Shown here piece after piece: positions 1 to 6,874 of a stretch of DNA of 23,610 nt. Location of the stretch: positions 1 through 23,610 of the IMG/VR virus record IMGVR_UViG_3300034983_000160. One strand, 5' to 3'. The position numbers and the translations under genes are program-made. Origin of the DNA: a virus. Position 1 is the first letter of the stretch. Each line of letters opens with the position of its first letter. Below the pieces are notes generated by a model, which was not told the DNA's origin, did not search any database, and was given only the letters and a program-made list of their open reading frames with translations.

Positions 1-345
1 AACCTGAGCGGCGCGAACCTGAGCGGCGCGAACCTGATCGACGCGAACCTGTACAGCGCGAACCTGATCGGCGCGAACCTGCGCGGCGCGAACCTGATCG
101 GCGCGGACCTGCGCGGCGCGGACCTGCGCGGCGCGAACCTGAGCGACGCGAACCTGCGCAGCGCGGACCTGCGCGGCGCGAACCTGAGCGACGCGAACCT
201 GATCGACGCGAACCTGAGCGGCGCGAACCTGCGCGGCGCGGACCTGTGCGGCGCGAACCTGAGCGACGCGAACCTGCGCAGCGCGGACCTGTGCGGCGCG
301 AACCTGAGCGACGCGAACCTGCGCGGCGCGGACCTGCGCGGGGCT
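1..345 (+). repeat. 15-bp tandem repeat array, 23 units, inside the pentapeptide gene
   Basis: Every 15 bp the pattern RACCTG-NNC-RNC-GCG recurs without indel, and only codons 3 and 4 (and N/D in codon 1) vary. A higher-order 45-bp pattern of three units (S-D, then R-S or R-G, then D-L-R/C-G) occurs at units 10-12, 18-20 and 21-23. This indicates expansion by unequal exchange or slippage. Confidence 0.92.
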
Positions 346-384
346 GTGGTCGTGGCCCCAGACGGCAAGGTGTACGTGATCTAA
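1..384 (+). CDS. Pentapeptide-repeat protein, 5' end outside window
   Basis: The reading frame is open from base 1 and ends at TAA 382-384, so only the C-terminal 127 residues are present. Residues 1-115 are 23 consecutive pentapeptides of the form (N/D)-L-X-X-A, with X-X mostly S-G, S-D, R-G, R-S, I-G or I-D. A short non-repeat tail ending VYVI follows. Known family: such repeats fold into a right-handed quadrilateral beta-helix. Some members mimic DNA and bind gyrase, but most have no known role. The gene is far GC-richer than what follows and its third codon positions are almost all G or C, which suggests a different origin from the AT-richer genes downstream. A function as DNA mimic or anti-defence protein would be a guess. 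Family assignment is certain; function is not. Confidence 0.93.
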   Translation, partial: NLSGANLSGANLIDANLYSANLIGANLRGANLIGADLRGADLRGANLSDANLRSADLRGANLSDANLIDANLSGANLRGADLCGANLSDANLRSADLCGANLSDANLRGADLRGAVVVAPDGKVYVI

Positions 385-389
385 TCCGC

Positions 390-409
390 GCCGGGACGCG
401 ATCCCCGGC
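390..409 (+). terminator. GC-rich hairpin after the pentapeptide gene
   Basis: GCCGGG (390-395) pairs with CCCGGC (404-409) across an 8-base loop, starting 6 bases after the stop codon. There is no T-tract, so it is at best a weak or factor-dependent terminator. It lies in the 108-bp GC-rich gap 385-492, in which I see no other gene. Confidence 0.3.
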
Positions 410-492
410 AAACGGGACGGGTGCCCACGCGGTGGACCGCTGGCGAGGGCCGCGCTTCCCACATGTAGGAGAATCAGAAAGAGGAGAAAGAA

Positions 493-792
493 ATGAGTCC
501 TGCAACAGATGAAAGAACTCTGAAGGAGTTAGCCAAGGAAGCACTAGAGGTGCAATGCGCGTGCAATCTGCGTGGAGTGCTCTTTGGGTGGCACCATGCA
601 TCGTGCCGGCTGATGCGGCTTCATCCGCACTGGAGTGAGGAAGACCTGCGAGCCCATCCAATTACACTCTTGTGGGGATACAAGATATACGACATGCTTC
701 ATGGCATTTTTGTACACAATATGGATGCAGCACTCCACAGGTGCGAGGAGCTTGCAAGTGAAGCGAAAGGAGAATCAGATGAAGCTTCTTAA
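493..792 (+). CDS. Hypothetical protein, 99 aa
   Basis: I do not recognise this protein. The start is set by a strong GAGGAG ribosome binding site ending 6 bases upstream of ATG 493. The product is soluble and rich in His, Trp and Cys in its middle (residues 20-45), with an acidic C-terminus. No known motif is visible. It is the first gene of the AT-richer block and is translationally coupled to the next gene, whose ATG lies 14 bases before this stop codon. The coupling and position suggest an early accessory gene of a phage operon. Function unknown. Confidence 0.8.
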   Translation: MSPATDERTLKELAKEALEVQCACNLRGVLFGWHHASCRLMRLHPHWSEEDLRAHPITLLWGYKIYDMLHGIFVHNMDAALHRCEELASEAKGESDEAS

Positions 793-1555
793 GTACAAGC
801 TGACCTTGTTTGAAAAGGCGGCTGCCTTTCAGGTGCTGGAGCAGTCGACCAGAGAGCCAAAGTATGACACGAAAGATGTTGAATGTGTCACTCACCCCTC
901 CATTTGTTGGATGGGCGAAGATGAAAGTGAGTTTAAAGAAGCAAACCGAATTTATCTTCGTGGTACCTATTGCAACCATGACTCAGACGTTATCCTAGTT
1001 AACTTTAGTACAAATGACGAGCGTGATGCCTTTGCTGCCTGGTGCCGTAAAGCACTAGAGGAGTGGGCCAGGGGAATCGTTGGTGCTCCTTATCTTCCTC
1101 CACTGCAGGAGAGTACATACGGAGATACTAGAATGTTCTCGTATCACCAATCCCAGAAGTTTGCAGCAACAAGAATCTTAGAGTACAGGCTCCTCCCTTT
1201 GAGACAGTCAGTTGCGTTCCAGATTCTGGAGCAGATTTCTTCATCTGCAGAGTATGACACGAAAGAGGTCTGCTGTGTTGAATATCCAGCACTCGTCATG
1301 AATCCAAAAAAGGGATATCGTAAGATTTTCCTTCGTGGAGTAAACAAAACTGAAGATTTAGAAGTAAGCGTTCTACACTTTGACAACGACAACGAGAGAG
1401 ACGAGTACATCGATTGGTGTCACAAGAGTATCTACACCTGGGTGACAAACGTACACAAACACTTAATATCAAAAGATCCTCTGGAGACTTCTATAGAAGG
1501 AGACGTTGTTACACTGTCCAGCTCTACACCTTTAGCGACACCAGACTACGATTAA
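779..1555 (+). CDS. Hypothetical protein with two copies of one domain, 258 aa
   Basis: Start chosen at ATG 779, which has an AAAGGAGA site just upstream; the frame is open further 5' but that part overlaps the previous gene. Two homologous segments are visible, residues 3-96 and 133-222. The matching landmarks are FQVLEQ/FQILEQ (17-22, 147-152), YDTKDV/YDTKEV (29-34, 159-164), RIYLRG/KIFLRG (57-62, 182-187) and NDERDAF..WC/NDNERDEY..WC (79-89, about 203-214). The copies are clearly diverged, so the duplication is old. A linker of about 36 residues separates them and a Ser/Thr-rich tail follows. I do not recognise the domain. An internal pseudo-dimer that binds a symmetric partner (protein or DNA) is one reading, by inference only. 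Confidence 0.85.
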   Translation: MKLLKYKLTLFEKAAAFQVLEQSTREPKYDTKDVECVTHPSICWMGEDESEFKEANRIYLRGTYCNHDSDVILVNFSTNDERDAFAAWCRKALEEWARGIVGAPYLPPLQESTYGDTRMFSYHQSQKFAATRILEYRLLPLRQSVAFQILEQISSSAEYDTKEVCCVEYPALVMNPKKGYRKIFLRGVNKTEDLEVSVLHFDNDNERDEYIDWCHKSIYTWVTNVHKHLISKDPLETSIEGDVVTLSSSTPLATPDYD

Positions 1556-1583
1556 TATAGTCGTGCCAGGGGAGTCGCAGGAC

Positions 1584-2435
1584 ATGAAAGTAAGGGAGGA
1601 TGGTAGTCATCGGCTCGTAAGCTGCCTCAGCGTCGCTTGCACGCAATATGGGCAGGCCATCCTCCTTTTGTTGTCAGGTCGTAAAAACCTGTTCAGTCTG
1701 TACTGCATGCTAGGTGGCACACTTCAAGGTGGAGGTGCTTCTAGCACCGATGGCACACACCAGGAGGGCTCAGAAAGCTTTGGGCCTCCGTTAAGGTGGG
1801 AGGACGTGAGAATGATTAGACAGCTTTGCTGTGAGAATACAGTAGTACGAAAAGCCGTTGATGATGGAAAAAAGGCAGGAGAGGCGATAAGTCGCATAGC
1901 TGGAAACATTGCAGCACTTCATTTAGGAGCGGGCGATTCAAACGTCTGGTATCTTGCACGAGATTGTGAGCTAGTGTTTCAGGCTGCGAAAAAGGTTTTC
2001 ACGAATTGCCGATACCTATACGGATTGAATAGACAATCTGCTGGCTCAGTTACGAGAAGGTGGCTATGGAGTGTTGGCGTAAGGCCAGGAGATATTGTCG
2101 TGGACACGGGCTATCATGGAAGCATTGCTTATGAGATTAACGCCAGAATCCCAATAACCTCTGTGCTGCTTTCTACAAACTATAATGATCTGGCACTATC
2201 CAGGCTCTCGTCTACTGATTCTGAAATAGGTGATGCAGTCTGCATAATGGAAGGACTTCCTCTTTCACACCAGGTTCGAACAGAGAACCCATGCAAGAAG
2301 GGAAAAAAGCTTCGTTGGATATACCAACATAAAGATAAGAGACTTTTTCTCCTCTGGTTTAGGAGAACGTTCCTTTCAATCCTAATTCCGCGACTTAAGA
2401 TTGCAAGGGAGGAGCAGGGAAAAGTACATGAATAG
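1584..2435 (+). CDS. Hypothetical protein with VDTGYHGS motif, 283 aa
   Basis: ATG 1584 is preferred because GGGGAG lies about 8 bases upstream; a GTG at 1563 in the same frame has no ribosome binding site. The N-terminal 60 residues are hydrophobic and Cys-rich, followed by a Gly/Ser-rich stretch. The middle is predicted helical. A conserved-looking block near residues 170-190 reads GDIVVDTGYHGSIAYEI. Such an Asp-Thr-Gly-x-x-Gly-Ser pattern after a hydrophobic strand resembles phosphate-binding or HAD-like strand-loop motifs, but I cannot assign a family. The C-terminus is Lys/Arg-rich with a hydrophobic patch. Function unknown. Confidence 0.78.
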   Translation: MKVREDGSHRLVSCLSVACTQYGQAILLLLSGRKNLFSLYCMLGGTLQGGGASSTDGTHQEGSESFGPPLRWEDVRMIRQLCCENTVVRKAVDDGKKAGEAISRIAGNIAALHLGAGDSNVWYLARDCELVFQAAKKVFTNCRYLYGLNRQSAGSVTRRWLWSVGVRPGDIVVDTGYHGSIAYEINARIPITSVLLSTNYNDLALSRLSSTDSEIGDAVCIMEGLPLSHQVRTENPCKKGKKLRWIYQHKDKRLFLLWFRRTFLSILIPRLKIAREEQGKVHE

Positions 2436-2446
2436 AATCTACGAAC

Positions 2447-2581
2447 ATGCGAGAAACAGCCTTAGCCTCTTCTGAGGAAGTTCTTCCTCCTAAGTGCTCC
2501 TGGACTAAGGAGCATTTAGGAAGAGGAACTAGAGTAAGTTTGGTGAAGGAAAGGGAACTTGAGAGATGGAAAGAGACATAG
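2447..2581 (+). CDS. Small hypothetical protein, 44 aa
   Basis: ATG 2447 opens a frame of 44 codons ending TAG 2579-2581. It fills the gap between two larger genes and overlaps the next start (2566) by 16 bases. The composition is protein-like, with a C-terminal RVSLVKERELERW segment. That tail resembles the wing and final helix of AlpA/excisionase-type DNA-binding proteins, but the protein is too short for a full domain, so this is speculative. No clear ribosome binding site lies before the ATG; a GGAGG sits far upstream, at the end of the previous gene. A strong inverted repeat (2479-2530) lies inside the frame. Confidence 0.5.
   Translation: MRETALASSEEVLPPKCSWTKEHLGRGTRVSLVKERELERWKET
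2479..2530 (+). repeat. Long imperfect inverted repeat (22-bp arms)
   Basis: The arms 2479-2500 and 2509-2530 are complementary over 22 positions with two G-U-type wobbles and one A/C mismatch, and a loop of 8 bases. As RNA this would be a very stable hairpin just ahead of the 2566 gene. There is no T-tract, so it is not an ordinary terminator. It could be a processing site, a translation-control element, or a by-product of coding in the 44-codon gene. Confidence 0.75.
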
Positions 2582-2934
2582 ACGTTCCGAGGACTATAGA
2601 GAGTCTGAAGGTTCCTAAGAAGGAACTGCGTTATTTTAACCACAAGGAGCATTCTATAGTTCCAGAGATGACAAATGAACGCAGCATTACGTATTCTCAC
2701 AAAAATATAGATATTGATATTACAATTAAATTATTGCACCAGTTTTGCGTTTGTGGTGCTCACCGATTAGTTGCACTATTTACAATCCCAGAGGGACATA
2801 ATCAACTTCCTCCAAGAACAACGCTTTATTTCAAGAAGGCGGAGCAGGCAGTAATGTTCGTTGAAGTTCTTGGCGAGGAGAAAGGCTTTCTGGTTGGTTC
2901 GACTCCAGGAAGTAAGATTTGGGAACTGAGCTAG
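2566..2934 (+). CDS. Hypothetical protein, 122 aa
   Basis: I do not recognise this protein. ATG 2566 has only a moderate upstream GGGAAC site, so the start is less certain than for its neighbours; the next in-frame ATG is at about 2668. The product is soluble, with alternating strand-like segments (ITYSHKNIDIDITI, RLVALFTIP, TTLYFKKAEQAVMFVEVL) that suggest a small mixed alpha/beta fold. The gene ends at TAG 2932-2934, 11 bases before the coiled-coil gene. Likely part of the same early operon. Confidence 0.75.
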   Translation: MERDIDVPRTIESLKVPKKELRYFNHKEHSIVPEMTNERSITYSHKNIDIDITIKLLHQFCVCGAHRLVALFTIPEGHNQLPPRTTLYFKKAEQAVMFVEVLGEEKGFLVGSTPGSKIWELS

Positions 2935-2945
2935 AGGAGTAAGTC

Positions 2946-3458
2946 ATGAGAATCGAAACAAAGCTGAAGAAAGCAACTAAAACTAGAAAAACTTTAGAGG
3001 AAGAGCTCTTAATCTACCAGAAAGAGCTTGCTGTAGCGGAGGATAGATTACTTCTGTGCGGCAGAAAGCTTGAGTTGCTCGAGGAGAATCTAGCAGTCCG
3101 TAAGAAAATGAAGCCCGAACTCCATCAAATATATCTTGAGATAGAGAGCGTTAATATGCTTGACATCGATCAGGTGGTTGAGTTGGCTTATAGGCAGCTA
3201 GTTATTGAAGCCGAGCGAGAAATACGCTCAGAGAAGCTTGAGAAGGTTCTTCTGGAGAGCACAATAGTACGATGTAGTCACAATATAGCTGCATGCACTA
3301 CTACGTTGAAGCCTCTCTTGAAAGCAGAGGAGGTTCTAGCTGAAAGATTGGAAACAGAAACTAAAGCATTTGTTGAGAAACATAAGAGAAATTGGGAAGT
3401 ATTTAAGCTTGCACACCAAGCAGTAGAGCAACAGAATCAAGAGAAAGAAGAAGCCTAA
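2946..3458 (+). CDS. Coiled-coil hypothetical protein, 170 aa
   Basis: A GAGGAG site lies a few bases before ATG 2946. Almost the whole protein is charged alpha-helix rich in Glu, Lys, Leu and Ala with heptad-like spacing (residues 1-60, 85-110 and 125-168). A break occurs around residues 58-75, where Pro, Ile and Asn occur. No signal peptide or membrane segment is visible. Known phage proteins with this look include Gam-like host-nuclease inhibitors and scaffolding-type proteins, but I see no diagnostic motif. Its TAA overlaps the ATG of the next small gene in a TAATG junction, showing translational coupling. Confidence 0.8.
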   Translation: MRIETKLKKATKTRKTLEEELLIYQKELAVAEDRLLLCGRKLELLEENLAVRKKMKPELHQIYLEIESVNMLDIDQVVELAYRQLVIEAEREIRSEKLEKVLLESTIVRCSHNIAACTTTLKPLLKAEEVLAERLETETKAFVEKHKRNWEVFKLAHQAVEQQNQEKEEA

Positions 3459-3598
3459 TGCAGCAAAGGTTCTGGCATCCCACCAAAGGGTCGTTCCTAC
3501 CATGTGGCACATGGTTACCCCGTCCAAGGGAGTTCCCAGTCGTCCTCAACAAACAGTGCCAGAACCTTCTTAATATTATTCTTAGGAGGAATTCATGA
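3458..3598 (+). CDS. Small hypothetical protein, 46 aa, coupled at both ends
   Basis: ATG 3458 overlaps the preceding stop (TAATG) and its own TGA (3596-3598) overlaps the next ATG (ATGA), so it fits exactly between two genes. That double coupling is the main evidence that it is real. The peptide is rich in Pro, Arg, Phe and Trp (FLPCGTW, PRPREFPVVLN), is basic, and has no membrane segment. I recognise no family. Its 3' end contains the AGGAGG that serves the next gene. The coding region also carries nested inverted repeats (3466-3568). Confidence 0.6.
   Translation: MQQRFWHPTKGSFLPCGTWLPRPREFPVVLNKQCQNLLNIILRRNS
3466..3568 (+). repeat. Nested inverted repeats, possible branched RNA structure
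   Basis: A perfect 12-bp outer helix joins AAGGTTCTGGCA (3466-3477) to its complement (3557-3568). Inside, ACCATG (3499-3504) pairs with CATGGT (3510-3515) across a 5-base loop, flanked by GGGT (3488-3491) and ACCC (3517-3520). The structure covers almost the whole 46-codon gene and ends just before the ribosome binding site of the membrane-protein gene at 3595. It could modulate that gene's translation. Confidence 0.65.
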
Positions 3599-3822
3599 TT
3601 GTGCTGATTGGAGTGCTTTCTGCAATCTTACTTGTATTCAAAAGTCGAATGGGATACCTAGGATTGTTTGGGCTCGGAATCTTCGGATTTGTTACAGCAA
3701 CCAATAATGGAAACTGTCTCCAAAGCTGCCTGTTCTTTATAGTTACATTTACATCTTTGTACATGTTTTGTAATGTAGAGAAAGAGGAGGACGGAGAAAA
3801 TCATGAGTTCTCCAAACGTTGA
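3595..3822 (+). CDS. Small membrane protein, 75 aa
   Basis: The start ATG 3595 follows a strong TAGGAGGAATTC site and overlaps the stop of the preceding small gene. Two hydrophobic segments are visible: residues 2-14 running on to about 34 after a short SRM break, and residues 45-60 (LFFIVTFTSLYMFC). A charged, Glu-rich cytoplasmic-type tail of 15 residues follows. This is a helical-hairpin inner-membrane protein. I cannot say whether it is a holin, a superinfection-exclusion protein or something else; its position among early genes argues mildly against a holin. Confidence 0.75.
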   Translation: MIVLIGVLSAILLVFKSRMGYLGLFGLGIFGFVTATNNGNCLQSCLFFIVTFTSLYMFCNVEKEEDGENHEFSKR

Positions 3823-4066
3823 AGTAAGATTTACTCCGTCTGGTCCGTTTGTAGGATTCATGCCAGACGCGAAGCAAATCAAGGAAGCTCTTGGACATAT
3901 TCCACTTCCAGGACAGTCTGCAACTTTGTCCTTCGGCTGGCTGGTTGAAAATGCAAGCTCCAGACCAAATGAGTTAAGATTATTCTTCTACAAGAGACGC
4001 GTTCAGCAGGTTCCGAAGGATAAAGAGAGTACACCCGAACGGGATGGAGGTAAGCGATCGTGTTAA
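3803..4066 (+). CDS. Hypothetical protein, 87 aa
   Basis: ATG 3803 lies 20 bases inside the end of the membrane-protein gene and has a GGAGGACGGAG site upstream. The protein has strand-like starts (VEVRFTPSG, FVGFMP) and a basic, Lys/Arg-rich tail. No motif is recognised. It overlaps the next gene by 7 bases, so it is part of the same coupled operon. Confidence 0.75.
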   Translation: MSSPNVEVRFTPSGPFVGFMPDAKQIKEALGHIPLPGQSATLSFGWLVENASSRPNELRLFFYKRRVQQVPKDKESTPERDGGKRSC

Positions 4067-4800
4067 AGCTGAGACCGCTTGACGACTTACTAGAGTTCCC
4101 AGAGCATGTGCAATTCATTGGGGATGGAGAAATCCCAAAAGTTACACTAATTCGGGAGCCTTATACAAAGCTCCTCAGAGAGGAAAATGAGTTTAAAACG
4201 TCAAAGACGAAGCACAGACGATGGTTGCTTGACAGGTACATTGACGTTTTTGAGCGGCTTCCAGACTCTGGAACCAGTTATTCGACAATAAGGGCAAGAG
4301 TATTTGCAAGAGTTCTCTACGAATGCTATAGAATCAAAAACCAGTTGAATCTCCTTCCACCAAGCTTCGTTAATGTTTACACACTTTTAATGTCTGGGAA
4401 AGCGTCACGAGAGTGTGGAATGTCTGAGGCGTTATCTATTGAAGGTAAGTTAGACACAAGCAAGTTTATTCTTACTCATGCTATTTTCTCAAGACTTCCA
4501 AAAAAGAAGCGTTCTGGAATTCCAGGTCCCAGAACTCTGCTTTTTGGAAAATATAGTATGACGGGATTTATGCGATATGCTCATAAAACCTTTGGATGTG
4601 ACGCACAGGATTTAATTGATCTTCTAGAGCTTTTTGGTATTAAGACAACTAGAAAAAGTGCAGAAGCGCAAATCAATATAGCAGGTCGAGGAGTTAGGAA
4701 GATTCCAGTATTGAGTTCAGACGAGAAAGCCTCTATTCAGAGGCTGCTGGACTCAATAGATGAGGAAAGGGCTAAAGCAATAAAGGAGCAGATGCCATGA
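4060..4800 (+). CDS. Hypothetical protein, 246 aa
   Basis: The start is GTG 4060, with GGATGGAGG about 8 bases upstream, overlapping the preceding stop by 7 bases. The product is a basic, mostly helical soluble protein. Residues 45-95 are rich in Arg, Tyr and Leu, a KKKRSG patch lies at about 148-152, and a C-terminal charged helix follows. This composition would suit nucleic-acid binding, but I see no named domain. The stop overlaps the DUF932 start in an ATGA junction, so the two are likely made together and may work together. Confidence 0.82.
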   Translation: MLKLRPLDDLLEFPEHVQFIGDGEIPKVTLIREPYTKLLREENEFKTSKTKHRRWLLDRYIDVFERLPDSGTSYSTIRARVFARVLYECYRIKNQLNLLPPSFVNVYTLLMSGKASRECGMSEALSIEGKLDTSKFILTHAIFSRLPKKKRSGIPGPRTLLFGKYSMTGFMRYAHKTFGCDAQDLIDLLELFGIKTTRKSAEAQINIAGRGVRKIPVLSSDEKASIQRLLDSIDEERAKAIKEQMP

Positions 4801-5945
4801 TGACTCTCATGGATGCATCAAAACAGTGGAGGGACAGACCAGACGATGAAAGGTTTTGGACATTGCCAGACCTACTCAGTGCTACTGAGAGGTTTAAGAA
4901 CCGGTCGCAGGTGTCACTAGTCTCTCCACTGTCCTTAGAGTTTACGGGAGATAAGGACTCGCTCACTGTAACTGGAGAGGCAGGCACACCAGCATCAGTT
5001 GGATTTTTTGCTCTTGGACAATTTTGTAGGCTGATGTCATGCCCAGCGGATTATGTAAGATCACTTCCAGCGGATCTTGCGGCCTTGAACCTAAACAATG
5101 GGCTTTTCTCCAGAATGACTACAACAAAGAGCCTCTTGTCCCTTCTACTTACTAGAAATGATAACTATCTGCATTGTCGTGCAGCACTTACTGGAGAGTA
5201 TACACGAATCTGGAATTCTGACGTTGTTCGGAGACTTCAACCTCTTACTGACCAGGGGTGGAGAGTTACTCCAGCTAGGAGAGAAGCTCAAACAAAGAAT
5301 TCAAGGATTGCCACGGAGAACGACGTTGGACCTTGGACGTTAGTCAAGCCGGGTGAGGAAATTGCTCCATCTGGCCTCTATGCCAGCGACAAGGATATGT
5401 TTGTCTTTATGATCAATACACAGAATCCGATAAATGAAACGCTTTATCGTGGGTTCTTCCTGGAGAATAGCGAAATAGGTGACAGGAGCTGGAAACTGAC
5501 TACTTTCCTGTTCAACGTCATTTGTGGAAATCATATTGTGTGGGGTTCACAAGAGGTAGAGGAGTTTAAGACTGTCCACCGTGGAGATTATGCTGTGGAG
5601 AGGGCATTTGACTATATTAATAGAGGCCTCAAGATTTATGCAAATCTGCCATGTATGGAGGATCACACATTCGTGGAGAAGTCGATGAATAAGCTGCTTG
5701 GGCCTGACTACAAGGAGGTTTCTGAATTTCTTTGGTCACGAAGGATTACTGGACTGACGCAATCTGTAATTGACTCTATGATAGTTGAGATTGAGAATCA
5801 TCCTGAAGATCGAGGTTCTTCTTCTCCAACTAGTGTTTGGGCAGCGGCACAGGCAATATCACGAGTTGCACAACGAGAGAAGTATGCAGATTCCCGTGTA
5901 AATCTTGAGCGGGTGGCCGGAAAAGTGTTGTCGTTTGCTGAGTGA
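4797..5945 (+). CDS. DUF932 family phage/plasmid-like protein, 382 aa
   Basis: The start is ATG 4797 in an ATGA overlap with the previous stop and with AAAGGAG upstream. Two blocks typical of DUF932 (the TIGR03299-like phage/plasmid family) are visible. These are the R-A-A-L-T-G-E-Y-T-R-I-W-N-S-D-V-V region at residues 128-144, and FFLENSEIGDRSW (about 220-232) followed by FNVICGNHIVWG (about 238-249). The length fits the family. Its biochemical role is not established. Members occur in phages, plasmids and integrative elements, often beside replication or recombination genes, as here. I assign the family with good confidence and make no functional claim. Confidence 0.85.
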   Translation: MMTLMDASKQWRDRPDDERFWTLPDLLSATERFKNRSQVSLVSPLSLEFTGDKDSLTVTGEAGTPASVGFFALGQFCRLMSCPADYVRSLPADLAALNLNNGLFSRMTTTKSLLSLLLTRNDNYLHCRAALTGEYTRIWNSDVVRRLQPLTDQGWRVTPARREAQTKNSRIATENDVGPWTLVKPGEEIAPSGLYASDKDMFVFMINTQNPINETLYRGFFLENSEIGDRSWKLTTFLFNVICGNHIVWGSQEVEEFKTVHRGDYAVERAFDYINRGLKIYANLPCMEDHTFVEKSMNKLLGPDYKEVSEFLWSRRITGLTQSVIDSMIVEIENHPEDRGSSSPTSVWAAAQAISRVAQREKYADSRVNLERVAGKVLSFAE

Positions 5946-5965
5946 TTTTCTAAGGAAGAGAAGGC

Positions 5966-6259
5966 ATGCAACGTAAATCAGTTTTGCTTACTGGTGATTC
6001 AGGGAGGGTTGCTGAGTTGTGTCCTGCTCTAGAGAGTGCAATAGGAAGGTTGTGTGTTGATCTTTGGACGCAGGAGCCTGTTGTAGACGGAGGAGAAACT
6101 ATTACACTTACAAAGGTAAGAACGATGCAAAATAGTGCAAGCGGCTGGACAGCAGCAGCACTAGTTATCGTTAAGTTTTTACATCCAGATGCTCTTGCTT
6201 TTAAGCATGAAGAGGTTGTGAAGGTTGTGGCTGCGCTAGAACTTGTTGCAACAGGATGA
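5966..6259 (+). CDS. Hypothetical protein, 97 aa
   Basis: ATG 5966 has a GGAAGAG site upstream. The protein is small, soluble and valine/alanine-rich, with an amphipathic C-terminal helix (EEVVKVVAALELVA). No motif recognised. Its TGA overlaps an in-frame ATG (6256) of the following gene, although that gene's better start is further downstream. Confidence 0.72.
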   Translation: MQRKSVLLTGDSGRVAELCPALESAIGRLCVDLWTQEPVVDGGETITLTKVRTMQNSASGWTAAALVIVKFLHPDALAFKHEEVVKVVAALELVATG

Positions 6260-6288
6260 GGTGCTTTGAGAAAGAGGAGGAGATTCAA

Positions 6289-6567
6289 ATGCTTCCAGTA
6301 CAGACTGCCAGGTTCTTTGTTCGGTTTAGAGACGGCATAACTATTCCTAATGGATTCAGGTTCGCCTTAGACTACCCTGTCTTTGCAGTTGATCGTATCT
6401 ACCCAGAAGAAGGTGAACCTACAACAGAATTCTTGCTTTGTAATTCCTTTGATTCTTGGTGCTGGATAGATGCAAAGGTCCTAAAAAGGGTTGCACCGCC
6501 TAAGCGGTTTGCACAACAAAACACTACCCATAAAGCTGTACCTGTTCAAGTTAATGCAGTTCCCTAA
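6289..6567 (+). CDS. Hypothetical protein, 92 aa
   Basis: ATG 6289 is preferred because AGGAGG lies about 8 bases upstream; the alternative ATG 6256 would add 11 residues and be coupled to the previous stop. The product is a small mixed strand/helix protein with FFVRFRDG near the start and AVDRIYPEEGEPTTEFLLCN in the middle, which looks like a small beta-barrel. No family recognised. Confidence 0.72.
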   Translation: MLPVQTARFFVRFRDGITIPNGFRFALDYPVFAVDRIYPEEGEPTTEFLLCNSFDSWCWIDAKVLKRVAPPKRFAQQNTTHKAVPVQVNAVP

Positions 6568-6594
6568 AGTCAGTTCAAGGAAAAGGAGAAAGTC

Positions 6595-6873
6595 ATGATG
6601 CATCTATATTTTGATCTAGAATCTGGATATGTTGGATACTTCACGGACGAGCCAACCGATGAAGACCTTCGAGCCGTTGAACAGGGAGTAGTTCGTATAT
6701 TTCAGTTTAATTCAAATGGAAAGTTGCTTGAGTATCAGACACCGCATCTTGAAGAAGCATCAACAGGACCAGCCTTGCTGAAATTTCAATTGATTTCAGT
6801 GCCAGAGATGGAGATAGCCGCGCTAATTGGTGAGGAGTTCGAAAGAAAATTTCACGTATTCAAGGAGACCTAG
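6595..6873 (+). CDS. Hypothetical protein, 92 aa
   Basis: ATG 6595 (or the adjacent ATG 6598) follows AAAAGGAGAAAG. The protein is acidic, with a strand-rich N-terminus (LYFDLESGYVGYFTDEP) and amphipathic helices later. No family recognised. It is the last gene of the left block; the GC-richer 6875-7240 stretch begins immediately after its stop. Confidence 0.74.
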   Translation: MMHLYFDLESGYVGYFTDEPTDEDLRAVEQGVVRIFQFNSNGKLLEYQTPHLEEASTGPALLKFQLISVPEMEIAALIGEEFERKFHVFKET

Positions 6874-6874
6874 C

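Noticed and set aside
1-345. Regularly spaced repeats that could suggest a CRISPR or iteron array
   Set aside because: The period is exactly 15 bp with no spacers, and it translates to canonical pentapeptide repeats.
246-512. Arg/Pro/Glu-rich open frame overlapping the pentapeptide gene
   Set aside because: It is a shadow of the 15-bp repeat in another frame and has no ribosome binding site.
635-778. Upstream extension of the 258-residue duplicated-domain protein
   Set aside because: It overlaps the preceding gene and lacks a ribosome binding site; ATG 779 has a good one and begins the first domain copy.
2428-2475. 15-codon leader-peptide-like frame after the 1584 gene
   Set aside because: Very short, poorly spaced ribosome binding site, and overlapped by the better 2447 frame.
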